NCBI GenBank assembly: GCA_028868305.1
Contig: JAGWUS010000006.1
Span: 1 to 64,000, forward strand
Length of the DNA: 64,000 nucleotides
Direction: 5' to 3'
DNA from: Burkholderiales bacterium
GTDB lineage: Bacteria > Pseudomonadota > Gammaproteobacteria > Burkholderiales > Burkholderiaceae_C
The position numbers and the translations under genes were made by a program. The notes beneath the pieces were generated by a model. That model did not search any database, was not told the DNA's origin, and saw only the letters and a program-made list of their open reading frames with translations. Positions 43,514-52,459 of this stretch are shown here, one piece after another; the first letter of the stretch is position 1, and each line of letters opens with the position of its first letter.

Positions 43514-44503
43514 ATGCTCAACATCTTTACGCTTGCCAATGGCCGACTCTTCCAGGAAGAGATCGAGTCCCTGGAAGAGCTATCCCGCTTTCAACCTATC
43601 TGGGTGGACCTGGAGTCCCCCACTGTGGAAGAAAAGCGCTGGGTCAAGCAGTATTACGGTCTGTCCATCCCGGAGGATGCGATGGACGAGGACATCGAGG
43701 AGTCCGCACGGTTTTATGCCGAAGACAATGGCGAACTGCATATCCGCAGCGACTTTTTGATCGCCGACGAGGAAGAACCCAGAACGGTACGCGCAGCCTT
43801 TATTCTGAATTTGGTGAACGACGAGTTGAAGAGCAAAGGGGTGCTGTTCTCCATTCACGATGAGGATGTGCCAGTATTTCGGCTGCTACGCATGCGCGCA
43901 CGCAGGGCACCAGGGCTGATTGAAGACGCCAAGGAAGTTCTGCTCAAACTTTTTGATGCTGACGCAGAGTACTCTGCCGATACACTGGAAGGCATCTACG
44001 ATGAGCTTGAAAATGTCAGCAAGAAAGTTCTTTCTGGCAACGTCACCGATGCCATCGCTGGGGAAGCGCTCGGTGCCATAGCGCGCCACGAAGACTTGAG
44101 TGGTCGTATCCGTCGCAATGTCATGGACACCCGCCGCGCGGTGAGCTTCATGATGCGCAGCAAGATGCTCAATGCCGAACAATTCGACGAAGCACGCCAG
44201 ATTCTGCGCGACATTGACTCACTTGACAGTCATACTGCCTTTCTGTTTGACAAGATCAACTTCCTGATGGACGCGACGGTCGGTTTCATCAACATCAACC
44301 AGAACAAGATCATCAAGATCTTTTCTGTTGCAAGCGTTGCATTATTGCCACCGACACTGGTGGCCAGTGTCTACGGGATGAACCTCAAGTTTCCAGAACT
44401 GGAATTCCTCGGGGGATGGAGCTATCCCTACACTGTGGCGGTCATGGCGGCCAGCGCAATGGTGCCCATGTGGTATTTCCGACGGCGCGGCTGGCTCAGT
44501 TGA
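43514..44503 (+). CDS. corA: CorA-family magnesium/cobalt channel
   Basis: A 329-aa divalent-cation channel. A large cytoplasmic N-terminal funnel (MLNIFTLANGRLFQEEIES...) and long stalk helix lead to two C-terminal helices with the selectivity motif YGMN (SVALLPPTLVASVYGMNLKFPEL) and a final basic cytoplasmic tail (FRRRGWLS). ATG 43514 follows GGGAG. A structured leader upstream may regulate it (inference). Its 3' side is bordered by a palindromic repeat. Confidence 0.95.
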   Translation: MLNIFTLANGRLFQEEIESLEELSRFQPIWVDLESPTVEEKRWVKQYYGLSIPEDAMDEDIEESARFYAEDNGELHIRSDFLIADEEEPRTVRAAFILNLVNDELKSKGVLFSIHDEDVPVFRLLRMRARRAPGLIEDAKEVLLKLFDADAEYSADTLEGIYDELENVSKKVLSGNVTDAIAGEALGAIARHEDLSGRIRRNVMDTRRAVSFMMRSKMLNAEQFDEARQILRDIDSLDSHTAFLFDKINFLMDATVGFININQNKIIKIFSVASVALLPPTLVASVYGMNLKFPELEFLGGWSYPYTVAVMAASAMVPMWYFRRRGWLS

Positions 44504-44511
44504 TTTTAAAG

Positions 44512-44565
44512 AAATCACCTTCTAGCCTTTACGGAAACTTAATGGATAGCTATTATTTTTATAGC
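44512..44565 (-). repeat. Palindromic repeat between corA and mtnN
   Basis: Minus-strand copy: head GCTATAAAAATAATAGC (44549-44565), then TATCCATTAAG and tail TAAAGGCTAGAAGGTGATTT. It fills almost the whole gap between convergent corA and mtnN. It supplies the mtnN stop TAA (44559-44561) in the same register as in the LysR and CoA-transferase genes. Confidence 0.85.
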
Positions 44566-45299
44566 GATTTGACCAGTCCATCCACGATTTTCACGGCATA
44601 GAGGCTGGCAACTTCGCGCACAAAGCGCGGAAAATCAACGTGCGCCGTGTCGTCAGCCCGGTCTGAAATGGTGCGAACGGCCGCAAAGGCAACGCCGTGG
44701 TCGGCGCACACCTGGGCCACGGCAGCGCCTTCCATCTCCACCGCAAGCGGCATATGTCCGGCTGAACGCAAAGCGGCCACCAATGCCGCCGCCTCCTGCA
44801 CCCCACTGACAAATCGGTCACCACTGGCAATCAGACCGGTATGCAGCCGCGCCCCACCCCGAGGCCCGCCGTCAACCAGCGCAAGCTGTGCGGCGTCCAT
44901 CAACCTTGCGGTCAAATCGGCATCACCGGCAAATACCGACTGACCCGTCAGAGGTATCTGGTAGCGGGGAAAAAGGGGCGAGGCATCCATGTCATGTTGG
45001 ACAAAACCCGTACCGACGACCACATCGCCCACTTCCACACCGTCGCCGACACCGCCCGCCACGCCGGTAAAGACCATACGTTGGGCGCCAAAGCGTTCAA
45101 TCAAAGCCGCAGTGGTGGTGGCAGCAGCCACCTTGCCAATACGGGAGAGCGCCAGCACGACGGGAACGCCATGCATCCGCCCCACCCAGAAGTCACGACC
45201 GGCATAACGAACACATTGCGCGTCCAGCAGCGCGCCAACCAGACCCTGCTGCTCCTCTGCCAGAGCACTGAGAACGGCCAGCGGCGCCGGGCGGGTCAC
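44559..45299 (-). CDS. mtnN: 5'-methylthioadenosine/S-adenosylhomocysteine nucleosidase
   Basis: Hydrolyses MTA and SAH to adenine plus a thioribose, in methionine salvage and methylation by-product removal. The 246 aa show the PNP-fold blocks LSALAEEQQGLVGAL, FTGVAGGVGDGVEVGDVVVGT, LIASGDRFVSG, AVEMEGAAVAQVCADHGV and AVRTISDRAD with the catalytic Asp. The start is GTG 45299, overlapping the fadD stop (GTGA). Its last codon and stop lie in a palindromic repeat. Confidence 0.93.
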   Translation of the reverse strand: MTRPAPLAVLSALAEEQQGLVGALLDAQCVRYAGRDFWVGRMHGVPVVLALSRIGKVAAATTTAALIERFGAQRMVFTGVAGGVGDGVEVGDVVVGTGFVQHDMDASPLFPRYQIPLTGQSVFAGDADLTARLMDAAQLALVDGGPRGGARLHTGLIASGDRFVSGVQEAAALVAALRSAGHMPLAVEMEGAAVAQVCADHGVAFAAVRTISDRADDTAHVDFPRFVREVASLYAVKIVDGLVKSL

Positions 45300-46969
45300 T
45301 TGACGCGCAGTTCGCGGCGCAGAATCTTGCCCACCGGTGTCTTGGGCAGATCGGCGCGGAACTCAATGACCTTGGGCTGCTTGTACCCCGTCAAGTTGTC
45401 CTTGCAGAAGGCGCGAACATCTGCTTCGCTCAAATTGGGATCCTTCTTCACGATAACCAGCTTGACGGCTTCACCCGACTTGGCATCCGGCACGCCCACG
45501 CAGGCGCATTCCAGTACGCCAGGAATTTGCGCAACGACGTCTTCCAACTCGGTGGGAAACACGTTGAAACCACTCACCAGAATCATGTCCTTTTTGCGGT
45601 CCACGATGCGGAAAAAGCCCTTGTCATCCACCATGCCGACGTCACCGGTCTTGAAGTAGCCGTCGGTGGTCATGACTTTGGCGGTTTCGTCAGGACGCTG
45701 CCAATAGCCCGCCATGACCTGCGGGCCCTTAATGGCAATTTCGCCCGACTGCCCAGGCGGCACTTCCTTGCCATCATCGTCCAGTAACTTCATATAGGTG
45801 CTGGGCAGTGGTACACCAATCGTTCCGGTGTAGGCGGTGGCAGTCACCACATTGCAGCTTGCCGAGGGCGAGGTTTCGCTCAAGCCATACCCCTCGCAAA
45901 TGGGGCAACCCGTCTTTTCAAACCAGAGTTTGGCGACACTGCTCTGCACGGCAGACCCACCTCCGACGGAAACCTTCAGATGGCTCCAGTCCACCTTGCT
46001 AAAATCGGGATGGTTTGCCAGTCCGTTGAACAAGGTGTTCACTGCAGGGAAGCTGTGGATCTTGTGCTTGGCAAGCTCCTTGAGCACGCCAGGAATATCC
46101 CTCGGATTGGCTATCAGAATCATCTTGCCGCCCGTGCGCATGGACAGCATCATGCCAACGGTAAAGGCGAATATGTGGTATAGCGGAATGGCGCACACAC
46201 TCGTAGGCTGCTCATTGGCAGGCACCTTCTTCATCACAGGCTCGTTCCAGGCCTCGGACTGCAGCACATTGGCAATCACATTGCGATGCAAAAGCACAGC
46301 GCCTTTGGACACGCCTGTGGTGCCGCCGGTGTACTGCAGGACCGCAACATCGTCGGCCCTGGTCGTTTGCTTCTTGAACGGTGCCTTGGTGCCCATGGCA
46401 ATGGCCGCATTGAAACGCACCGCATTTGGCAGGTTGTAGGCAGGCACCATCTTCTTAACGTTGCGCACCACGTAATTGACCAGAGAACCCTTTAGCAAAC
46501 CCAATTGATCGCCCATGGCGCACAACACAACGTGTTTGACGGGCGTTGCTGCAATGCATTTTTCCAGTGTGGTGGCAAAGGTTTCAATCACCACAATGGC
46601 CTTGGCCCCGGAATCCTTGAGCTGGTGCTCCAGTTCACGCGGCGTGTAAAGCGGATTGACGTTAACCACCACCATGCCCGCACGCAGGATGCCCGCCACC
46701 GCTACAGGGTACTGGGGCATGTTGAGCATCATGATGGCGACGCGGTCACCCTTGACCAGACCCAGACTCTGCAGGTAAGCGGCGAAAGCCTGACTCAGGC
46801 TGTCGGTCTGGGCATAGGTAATGTCCTTGCCCATGAAGCTGTAAGCCACCTTTTTGGCGTTCTTGCGAAAGCTCTCTTCCACCAGATCCACCAGCGATGT
46901 GTATTGGCTGGTATCAATATCCGATGGCACCCCGGGGGGGTAACTCTTCAGCCAAATGCGTTCTGTCAT
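45296..46969 (-). CDS. fadD: Long-chain fatty acid-CoA ligase
   Basis: Activates fatty acids to acyl-CoA with ATP. The 557 aa carry the adenylate-forming motifs YTGGTTGVSKGA, EGYGLSETSPS, YFKTGDVGMVDDKGFFRIVDRKKD and the C-terminal lysine in LPKTPVGKILRREL. FadD is about 560 aa in E. coli. ATG 46969 (MTERIWLKSYPPGVP) follows GGAGACAAG. It overlaps mtnN by GTGA and is the first gene of that pair. Confidence 0.93.
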   Translation of the reverse strand: MTERIWLKSYPPGVPSDIDTSQYTSLVDLVEESFRKNAKKVAYSFMGKDITYAQTDSLSQAFAAYLQSLGLVKGDRVAIMMLNMPQYPVAVAGILRAGMVVVNVNPLYTPRELEHQLKDSGAKAIVVIETFATTLEKCIAATPVKHVVLCAMGDQLGLLKGSLVNYVVRNVKKMVPAYNLPNAVRFNAAIAMGTKAPFKKQTTRADDVAVLQYTGGTTGVSKGAVLLHRNVIANVLQSEAWNEPVMKKVPANEQPTSVCAIPLYHIFAFTVGMMLSMRTGGKMILIANPRDIPGVLKELAKHKIHSFPAVNTLFNGLANHPDFSKVDWSHLKVSVGGGSAVQSSVAKLWFEKTGCPICEGYGLSETSPSASCNVVTATAYTGTIGVPLPSTYMKLLDDDGKEVPPGQSGEIAIKGPQVMAGYWQRPDETAKVMTTDGYFKTGDVGMVDDKGFFRIVDRKKDMILVSGFNVFPTELEDVVAQIPGVLECACVGVPDAKSGEAVKLVIVKKDPNLSEADVRAFCKDNLTGYKQPKVIEFRADLPKTPVGKILRRELRVK

Positions 46970-47029
46970 GTCTTGTCTCCGTGGCGCAATGCCGATCACA
47001 CATTGTTAAAGGGATAGCTACCGCTGCAC

Positions 47030-48445
47030 TCAGGTCTTGAGTGCACCCAATACTTCATCGAGCATTTTCTTGGCATCACCAAACAGCATGCGATTGTTTT
47101 CTTTGTAAAACAGCGGGTTGTCCACCCCCGCATACCCCGAGGCCATGCTGCGCTTCATGACGATGGTAGTCTTGGCGTGCCAGACTTCCAGCACAGGCAT
47201 GCCCGCAATCGGGCTACCGGGATCATCCTGGGCCGACGGGTTGACGATGTCGTTGGCGCCAATGACCATCACCACGTCGGTTTTTTCAAAATCTTCGTTG
47301 ATTTCTTCCATCTCAAAGACGATGTCGTAAGGGACTTTGGCCTCGGCCAGCAGCACATTCATGTGGCCCGGCATACGCCCCGCCACGGGGTGAATGCCAA
47401 AGCGCACATTGACGCCGCGTTCACGCAATGTGCGGGTGATCTCGAACACCGTGTGCTGGGCCTGCGCCACCGCCATGCCGTAGCCGGGCACGATGATGAC
47501 GTTTTTGGCTTCGCGCAGCAACTCGGCTGTCTCAGAGGCATTCACCGGAACCACCTCGCCTGCAGGCTGGGCTGCACCGCCCGCAACCTTGGGGGCCGCA
47601 CTGGTGGTACCAAAGCCCCCGGCAATCACACTGATGAAACTGCGGTTCATCGCGTTGCACATGATGTACGACAGAATCGCGCCGCTAGAACCCACCAGCG
47701 CACCCACCACGATCAACAAGTCGTTGTTCAGCATGAAGCCTGTAGCGGCCGCAGCCCAGCCGGAGTAGCTGTTGAGCATGGACACCACCACCGGCATATC
47801 GGCACCACCAATGGCCATAACCATGTGGATACCGAATAGCAACGCCACGACCGTCATGACGACCATGGGCACCATCGCTTCGTCCACGGTGTGTGCGTTC
47901 ATGAAGGCATGGCCAAACCAGATCACGACCAATAGGCCGGCCAGGTTCATCCAGTGCCTGCCGGGCAACAGCATCGGGCTGCCGCCTATGCGGCCTGAGA
48001 GCTTGCCAAATGCGATGACAGATCCGGAAAACGTCACTGCACCAATAAACACGCCCACATAAATTTCCATCTCGTGGATAGACTTGGCCGCACCACTCAG
48101 ACCTTTGGACGCTTCCGGATCGATAAAGGTGGCCACACCTACCAGGACTGCCGCCATACCCACCATGCTGTGCATCAATGCAACCAGCTCGGGCATTTGT
48201 GTCATCTGCACGGTACGCGCTGCATACACGCCAATCAGGCCGCCGACCGCCATCGCACCTGCAACCCACGGAATGCCTGCAGCGCTGACTTTCGGACCCA
48301 GCACCGTGGCCAGCACCGCCAGCGTCATGCCCACCATGCCATAGAGATTGCCCCGCAGCGCCGTCTTTTGATCAGACAAGCCCCCAAGGCTCAACACAAA
48401 AAGAATGGTCGCCCCGATATATGAGACGGTAACTAATTCAGACAT
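47030..48445 (-). CDS. pntB: NAD(P) transhydrogenase subunit beta
   Basis: The membrane and NADP-binding subunit of the proton-translocating transhydrogenase that makes NADPH from NADH. The 471 aa comprise about eight to nine helices ([16 protein letters not shown] through [10 protein letters not shown]) and domain III with [38 protein letters not shown] and [25 protein letters not shown]. Directly downstream of pntA (12-base gap), forming the functional pair. Confidence 0.97.
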   Translation of the reverse strand: MSELVTVSYIGATILFVLSLGGLSDQKTALRGNLYGMVGMTLAVLATVLGPKVSAAGIPWVAGAMAVGGLIGVYAARTVQMTQMPELVALMHSMVGMAAVLVGVATFIDPEASKGLSGAAKSIHEMEIYVGVFIGAVTFSGSVIAFGKLSGRIGGSPMLLPGRHWMNLAGLLVVIWFGHAFMNAHTVDEAMVPMVVMTVVALLFGIHMVMAIGGADMPVVVSMLNSYSGWAAAATGFMLNNDLLIVVGALVGSSGAILSYIMCNAMNRSFISVIAGGFGTTSAAPKVAGGAAQPAGEVVPVNASETAELLREAKNVIIVPGYGMAVAQAQHTVFEITRTLRERGVNVRFGIHPVAGRMPGHMNVLLAEAKVPYDIVFEMEEINEDFEKTDVVMVIGANDIVNPSAQDDPGSPIAGMPVLEVWHAKTTIVMKRSMASGYAGVDNPLFYKENNRMLFGDAKKMLDEVLGALKT

Positions 48446-48457
48446 TGCTCGTCTCCC

Positions 48458-50065
48458 TTATTTGCGGAACATGGCCAGCATGCGCTGGGTTACGGCAAAG
48501 CCGCCGAACATGTTGATGGCGGTCAGTACCACGGCAGCAGCAGCCACCCAGGTGATCAGGCTGTTGGGACGGCTGAGGGCGTCTGCCACAGGCGAGATTT
48601 GCACCAACGCGCCAATGGCGATGATGCTGCTGATCGCATTTGTCACACTCATCAGCGGAGTGTGCAAGGCAGGCTTGACATTCCACACCACCATGTAGCC
48701 CACAAAACAGGCCAGCACAAACACCGTGAAGTGCGACATGAATTCTTTGGGCGCGTTGGTGCCAATCAGCCAGAACAGCACAGCCGCCACACCAAACATC
48801 ACCGCCAGCTTGTTGCCCGACATGGGTTCGCTCGGTGCGCCGTGGCCCTTTTTGGCTGCAGCTGCAGCAACCGGCTTGGCAGTGGCAGCAGTGGGAACCG
48901 GCGGCAACTTGGGTGCAGGCGCTGGCCAGGTAATGGCGCCTTCCTTCACCACGGTCAAACCGCGGATGGCATCGTCTTCCATGTTTACGTTGATGGTGCC
49001 ATCCTTGGTTTTGCAAAGCTCTTCAGCCAGGCGAAACAGGTTGGTGGCATACAGCGTCGAAGATTGCGTTGCCAGGCGCGAGGCCAGATCGGTGTAACCA
49101 ACAATGGTCACACCGTGTTTGACGACTGCTTGACCGGGCTCGGTCAGTTCGCAATTGCCGCCCTGCTCGGCCGCCATGTCGACGATGACGCTGCCGGGCT
49201 TCATGCTCTTCACCATTTCGGCAGTAATCAGCTTGGGCGCGGGCTTGCCGGGAATCAGCGCAGTGGTGATGATGACATCCACCTCCTGGGCCTGCTTGGC
49301 GTACATCTCGCGTTGGGCTTGCTGGAAGCCCTCGCTCATTACCTTGGCGTAGCCGCCGCCGCCGCCGCCTTCCTCCTCGTATTCAACCTTCACAAACTCG
49401 CCACCCAAAGATTTGACCTGGTCCGCCACTTCAGCGCGGGTGTCGTTGGCACGCACGATGGCACCCAGGCCAGCGGCGGTACCGATCGCAGCCAGCCCCG
49501 CCACACCAGCACCGGCGATGAACACCTTGGCGGGGGGGACCTTGCCCGCAGCCGTAATCTGGCCGTTAAAGAAGCGGCCAAAAGCGTTGGCCGCCTCAAT
49601 GACAGCGCGGTAACCGGTCACACCAGCCATGGAGGTCAATGCATCCATCTTCTGGGCGCGGCTCAGCATGCGTGGAAGTGCGTCAATGGCCAGCACGGTT
49701 ACCTTACGGGCGGCCAGTTGTTGCATCACCTCTGGATTTTGCGCCGGCCAGATGAAACTGATCAGCGTGCTACCCGCACGCATCAGTGCTACTTCGTCCA
49801 CGGAAGGGGCTCGTACTTTGAAAACAATGTCGGACTGTGCCCAGAGCTCCGCTGCAGATTCGACTACTTCTGCGCCAACCGACCGATAGGCGTCATCACC
49901 AAAGCTTGCCTGCGCGCCTGCACCACACTCCACACTGACCCGAAAGCCCAGCTTGATGAGCTTTTCGACCATGGCGGGAACGGTTGCAACCCGTTTTTCA
50001 CCAGCGAAAATCTCCTTGGGAACCCCAATACGTTGTCCAGGTCCGGCGGCAATATCGGTCTGCAT
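48458..50065 (-). CDS. pntA: NAD(P) transhydrogenase subunit alpha (fused form)
   Basis: The NAD-binding subunit, 535 aa. Residues about 15-390 are the AlaDH/PNT domain ([59 protein letters not shown]). After an Ala/Pro linker come about three to four C-terminal helices ([34 protein letters not shown]). Many relatives encode these parts as separate PntAA and PntAB; here they are one chain as in E. coli. An unusual run of five Gly ([12 protein letters not shown] region) lies near the NAD domain. Confidence 0.96.
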   Translation of the reverse strand: MQTDIAAGPGQRIGVPKEIFAGEKRVATVPAMVEKLIKLGFRVSVECGAGAQASFGDDAYRSVGAEVVESAAELWAQSDIVFKVRAPSVDEVALMRAGSTLISFIWPAQNPEVMQQLAARKVTVLAIDALPRMLSRAQKMDALTSMAGVTGYRAVIEAANAFGRFFNGQITAAGKVPPAKVFIAGAGVAGLAAIGTAAGLGAIVRANDTRAEVADQVKSLGGEFVKVEYEEEGGGGGGYAKVMSEGFQQAQREMYAKQAQEVDVIITTALIPGKPAPKLITAEMVKSMKPGSVIVDMAAEQGGNCELTEPGQAVVKHGVTIVGYTDLASRLATQSSTLYATNLFRLAEELCKTKDGTINVNMEDDAIRGLTVVKEGAITWPAPAPKLPPVPTAATAKPVAAAAAKKGHGAPSEPMSGNKLAVMFGVAAVLFWLIGTNAPKEFMSHFTVFVLACFVGYMVVWNVKPALHTPLMSVTNAISSIIAIGALVQISPVADALSRPNSLITWVAAAAVVLTAINMFGGFAVTQRMLAMFRK

Positions 50066-50238
50066 TGATCGACTCCTCGTTTATATTCTTGAATTTTTGC
50101 ACCCCATCCAGAGCAGTAAGCTTCAAGACAGGTCTGCGGCAACTTTAACTGAAATTCGATGCTTTTCGATAACCAATCGGCAACTCAGCACCACCGTAGA
50201 CGCATACGGGGCGCGGGATTCTATCCTCATAATTGGCC

Positions 50239-50745
50239 ATGAATATCCGATGGAAACCCAGCGCAACAGTAGCCGCTGTCATTGAACGGGACGGCCACTT
50301 TTTGCTCGTTGAAGAGCATACCCCAGATGGTTTACGCCTCAACAATCCTGCGGGACATCTCGATCCAGGAGAGTCTCCGGCCAGTGGATGCGCACGGGAG
50401 ACGCTGGAAGAGACCGCCTACCAATTCCAGCCGTCAGCGCTGGTGGGTATTTACCTTTCGCGCTTCCAGCGACCGACCGGAACTGGTGGCACAGCCGAAG
50501 ACATTACCTACCTAAGGTTTGCTTTTTGCGGCACCCTGGGAGCCTTTGATGCCAGTCGGGCGCTGGATACGGGAATTGTTCGTACAGTGTGGCTTACGCC
50601 CGAGGAGGTGCGCGCATCGGTAGCGCAGCACCGTAGCCCATTGGTAGTGCGCTGCATGGAGGACTATTTGCTTGGGCGGCGCTTCCCGTTGGAATTGATC
50701 ACTACCGACGCCTCGGTTGTTGAGATGAAAAACCCGCTGGGATAA
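50239..50745 (+). CDS. nudJ: NUDIX hydrolase, NudJ-like
   Basis: A 168-aa NUDIX pyrophosphatase. The complete Nudix box is visible: GHLDPGESPASGCARETLEE (G-x5-E-x7-RE-xx-EE), residues about 40-62. NudJ (YmfB) hydrolyses nucleoside tri- and diphosphates and thiamine pyrophosphate and lies next to mnmA in gammaproteobacteria; mnmA follows here 9 bases later, which supports the symbol. ATG 50239 is preferred over TTG 50233. Confidence 0.88.
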   Translation: MNIRWKPSATVAAVIERDGHFLLVEEHTPDGLRLNNPAGHLDPGESPASGCARETLEETAYQFQPSALVGIYLSRFQRPTGTGGTAEDITYLRFAFCGTLGAFDASRALDTGIVRTVWLTPEEVRASVAQHRSPLVVRCMEDYLLGRRFPLELITTDASVVEMKNPLG

Positions 50746-50754
50746 TCCCCCACT

Positions 50755-51873
50755 ATGCAAAAGAATCGCGTTGTCGTCGGATTGAGCGGTGGGGTGGACT
50801 CTGCTGTCACTGCGTACCTGCTGAAACGACAGGGACATGAGGTCGTCGGCGTCTTCATGAAAAACTGGGAGGATGACGACGACAGCGAATACTGCTCTTC
50901 CAACATCGACTTTGTGGATGCGGCGGCTGTAGCAGATGTTTTGGGCATCGAGATAGAACACGTCAACTTTGCGACAAATTACAGGGACCGGGTTTTTTCT
51001 GAATTTCTGCGCGAGTACCAAGCGGGCCGTACACCCAACCCGGACATTCTGTGCAACGCGGAAATCAAATTCAAGGCATTTCTGGACCACTCCATACGCC
51101 TAGGAGCGGAGAAAATCGCCACCGGCCACTATGCACGCGTGCGCCAAAACGAAACAACGGGACTGTATGAACTACTCAAAGGTCTGGATCCCTCCAAGGA
51201 CCAGAGCTACTTCCTGCATCGCCTGAACCAGGCACAGTTGTCAAAAACACTTTTCCCGGTGGGCGAGTTGTACAAAACCGAAGTGCGGCGCATTGCTACC
51301 GAGATTGGCCTGCCCAACGCCAAGAAGAAAGACTCCACCGGCATCTGCTTTATTGGTGAGCGACCGTTTCGAGAATTCCTGAACCGTTACATCTCCAGAG
51401 AACCTGGCCCTATCAAAGATCCCAGGGGGCACACTATAGGGCAACATGTGGGACTGTCGTTCTACACCCTGGGACAACGACAAGGTTTGGGGATTGGTGG
51501 GCTCAAAGCCAGAGGCGCCCAAAAAGACGGAGGAGAGCACACGCCTTGGTTTGTGGCGCGCAAGGAAATGCAGAATAACACGCTGTGGGTGGTGCAAGGG
51601 CATGGTCATTCTTGGCTGCAAAGCATGTCGCTGGAGGCACGGGATGCGAGCTGGGTTTCTGGTGTAGCACCGCCAGACGCCGTTCTGGCTGCCAAAACCC
51701 GCTATCGGCAGGCAGATGCGCCCTGCAGCCTCCATGCCGTCACTGCAGACAGCTTTGCCTTGAGATTCACTGAGAAGCAATGGGCCGTCACACCCGGCCA
51801 GTCGGCCGTCGTTTACGACGGCGAGGTGTGCCTGGGCGGCGGGGTGATCGCCTCAGCCCATACGGGCGAGTAG
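50755..51873 (+). CDS. mnmA: tRNA-specific 2-thiouridylase
   Basis: Thiolates U34 of tRNA for Lys, Glu and Gln. The 372 aa contain the PP-loop [10 protein letters not shown], the catalytic Cys of [12 protein letters not shown] (about residue 100) and the persulfide Cys of [12 protein letters not shown] (about 198), plus GHYARVR and [11 protein letters not shown]. Sulfur comes from the IscS relay. It follows nudJ as an operon and overlaps the convergent CsoR-like gene by 21 bases. Confidence 0.97.
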   Translation: MQKNRVVVGLSGGVDSAVTAYLLKRQGHEVVGVFMKNWEDDDDSEYCSSNIDFVDAAAVADVLGIEIEHVNFATNYRDRVFSEFLREYQAGRTPNPDILCNAEIKFKAFLDHSIRLGAEKIATGHYARVRQNETTGLYELLKGLDPSKDQSYFLHRLNQAQLSKTLFPVGELYKTEVRRIATEIGLPNAKKKDSTGICFIGERPFREFLNRYISREPGPIKDPRGHTIGQHVGLSFYTLGQRQGLGIGGLKARGAQKDGGEHTPWFVARKEMQNNTLWVVQGHGHSWLQSMSLEARDASWVSGVAPPDAVLAAKTRYRQADAPCSLHAVTADSFALRFTEKQWAVTPGQSAVVYDGEVCLGGGVIASAHTGE

Positions 51874-52182
51874 TGTCTCCATATCCTTGAGCATATCGTC
51901 CAGATCAGCTTTCTGGTTGGCATCGGGTTGCATCCGGGTGGATAACTCCTGCTCCATAAAGCACACCGTCATGCGCAGATAAGTGCTGTCAAGCGCCTTG
52001 CGCACGGCAGAAAACTGCTGCCCGATCTTGAGGCAGTCTTCTCCCGCTTCGACCATGCGCTGAATCCCCCGAATCTGCCCTTCGGCGCGGCGCAATCGGT
52101 TCAGCACATCGGTCCTTGCCTGCCTATCGGACAGCACCGTTACTGTACATTGCGCATCGCTGGGAGGTTTGGGTGAACTCAT
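51853..52182 (-). CDS. CsoR/CstR-family repressor
   Basis: A 109-aa all-helical DUF156 repressor ([30 protein letters not shown]). Cys50 occupies the first CsoR ligand position. Cys74 ([10 protein letters not shown]) is the second, but the CsoR copper ligand His four residues earlier is Arg70 here. A Cys pair without that His is the pattern of CstR, which forms di- or polysulfide bridges with persulfides. It ends the five-gene operon with an SQR. Copper sensing is not excluded, but sulfur sensing fits better. Confidence 0.9.
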   Translation of the reverse strand: MSSPKPPSDAQCTVTVLSDRQARTDVLNRLRRAEGQIRGIQRMVEAGEDCLKIGQQFSAVRKALDSTYLRMTVCFMEQELSTRMQPDANQKADLDDMLKDMETLLARMG

Positions 52183-52205
52183 CGCGGTTGGCTCTGCAAC
52201 GTGTT

Positions 52206-52430
52206 CTAGCGACTGCAGGATGGACCGTTATCGGGCACACCCAGTTTGCGCAACAGAATGCCAGGCAGGCAAAAGTTAGTGAAGCCGGACTGGAACAAAT
52301 TCAGCCCCACAAATGCGGTAAACGCCAATGCCCACTTGCTGAAGAAGATCGGGCTTCCCTCCACACCAAGGGCCAGTGACAGGATCACAAAGAAACCAGC
52401 CAGCACACGGATATAGCGCTCAACAGTCAT
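52206..52430 (-). CDS. DUF2892 small inner-membrane protein
   Basis: A 74-aa protein with two hydrophobic helices (YIRVLAGFFVILSLALGVEGSP, WALAFTAFVGLNLFQSGFTNFCLPGILLRKLG). It matches the DUF2892 region that is the C-terminal membrane part of the rhodanese YgaP; the rhodanese domain is absent. The family's FTxFCP segment with a conserved Cys is here FTNFCLP. ATG 52430 opens the conserved region. It lies between the SQR and the repressor, which suggests a sulfur-linked membrane role. Confidence 0.85.
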   Translation of the reverse strand: MTVERYIRVLAGFFVILSLALGVEGSPIFFSKWALAFTAFVGLNLFQSGFTNFCLPGILLRKLGVPDNGPSCSR

Positions 52431-52459
52431 TACAACACCCCTAGTTAAAAAATCAAAAT

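Noticed and set aside
47011-47025. GGATAGCTACCGCTG near the pntB end, similar to the repeat head.
   Set aside because: Only half of the head is present and no tail box follows.
47026-47044. Hairpin GCACTCA-GGTCT-TGAGTGC at the 3' end of pntB.
   Set aside because: It lies largely in the coding end with no T run on either strand, so it is not called as a terminator.
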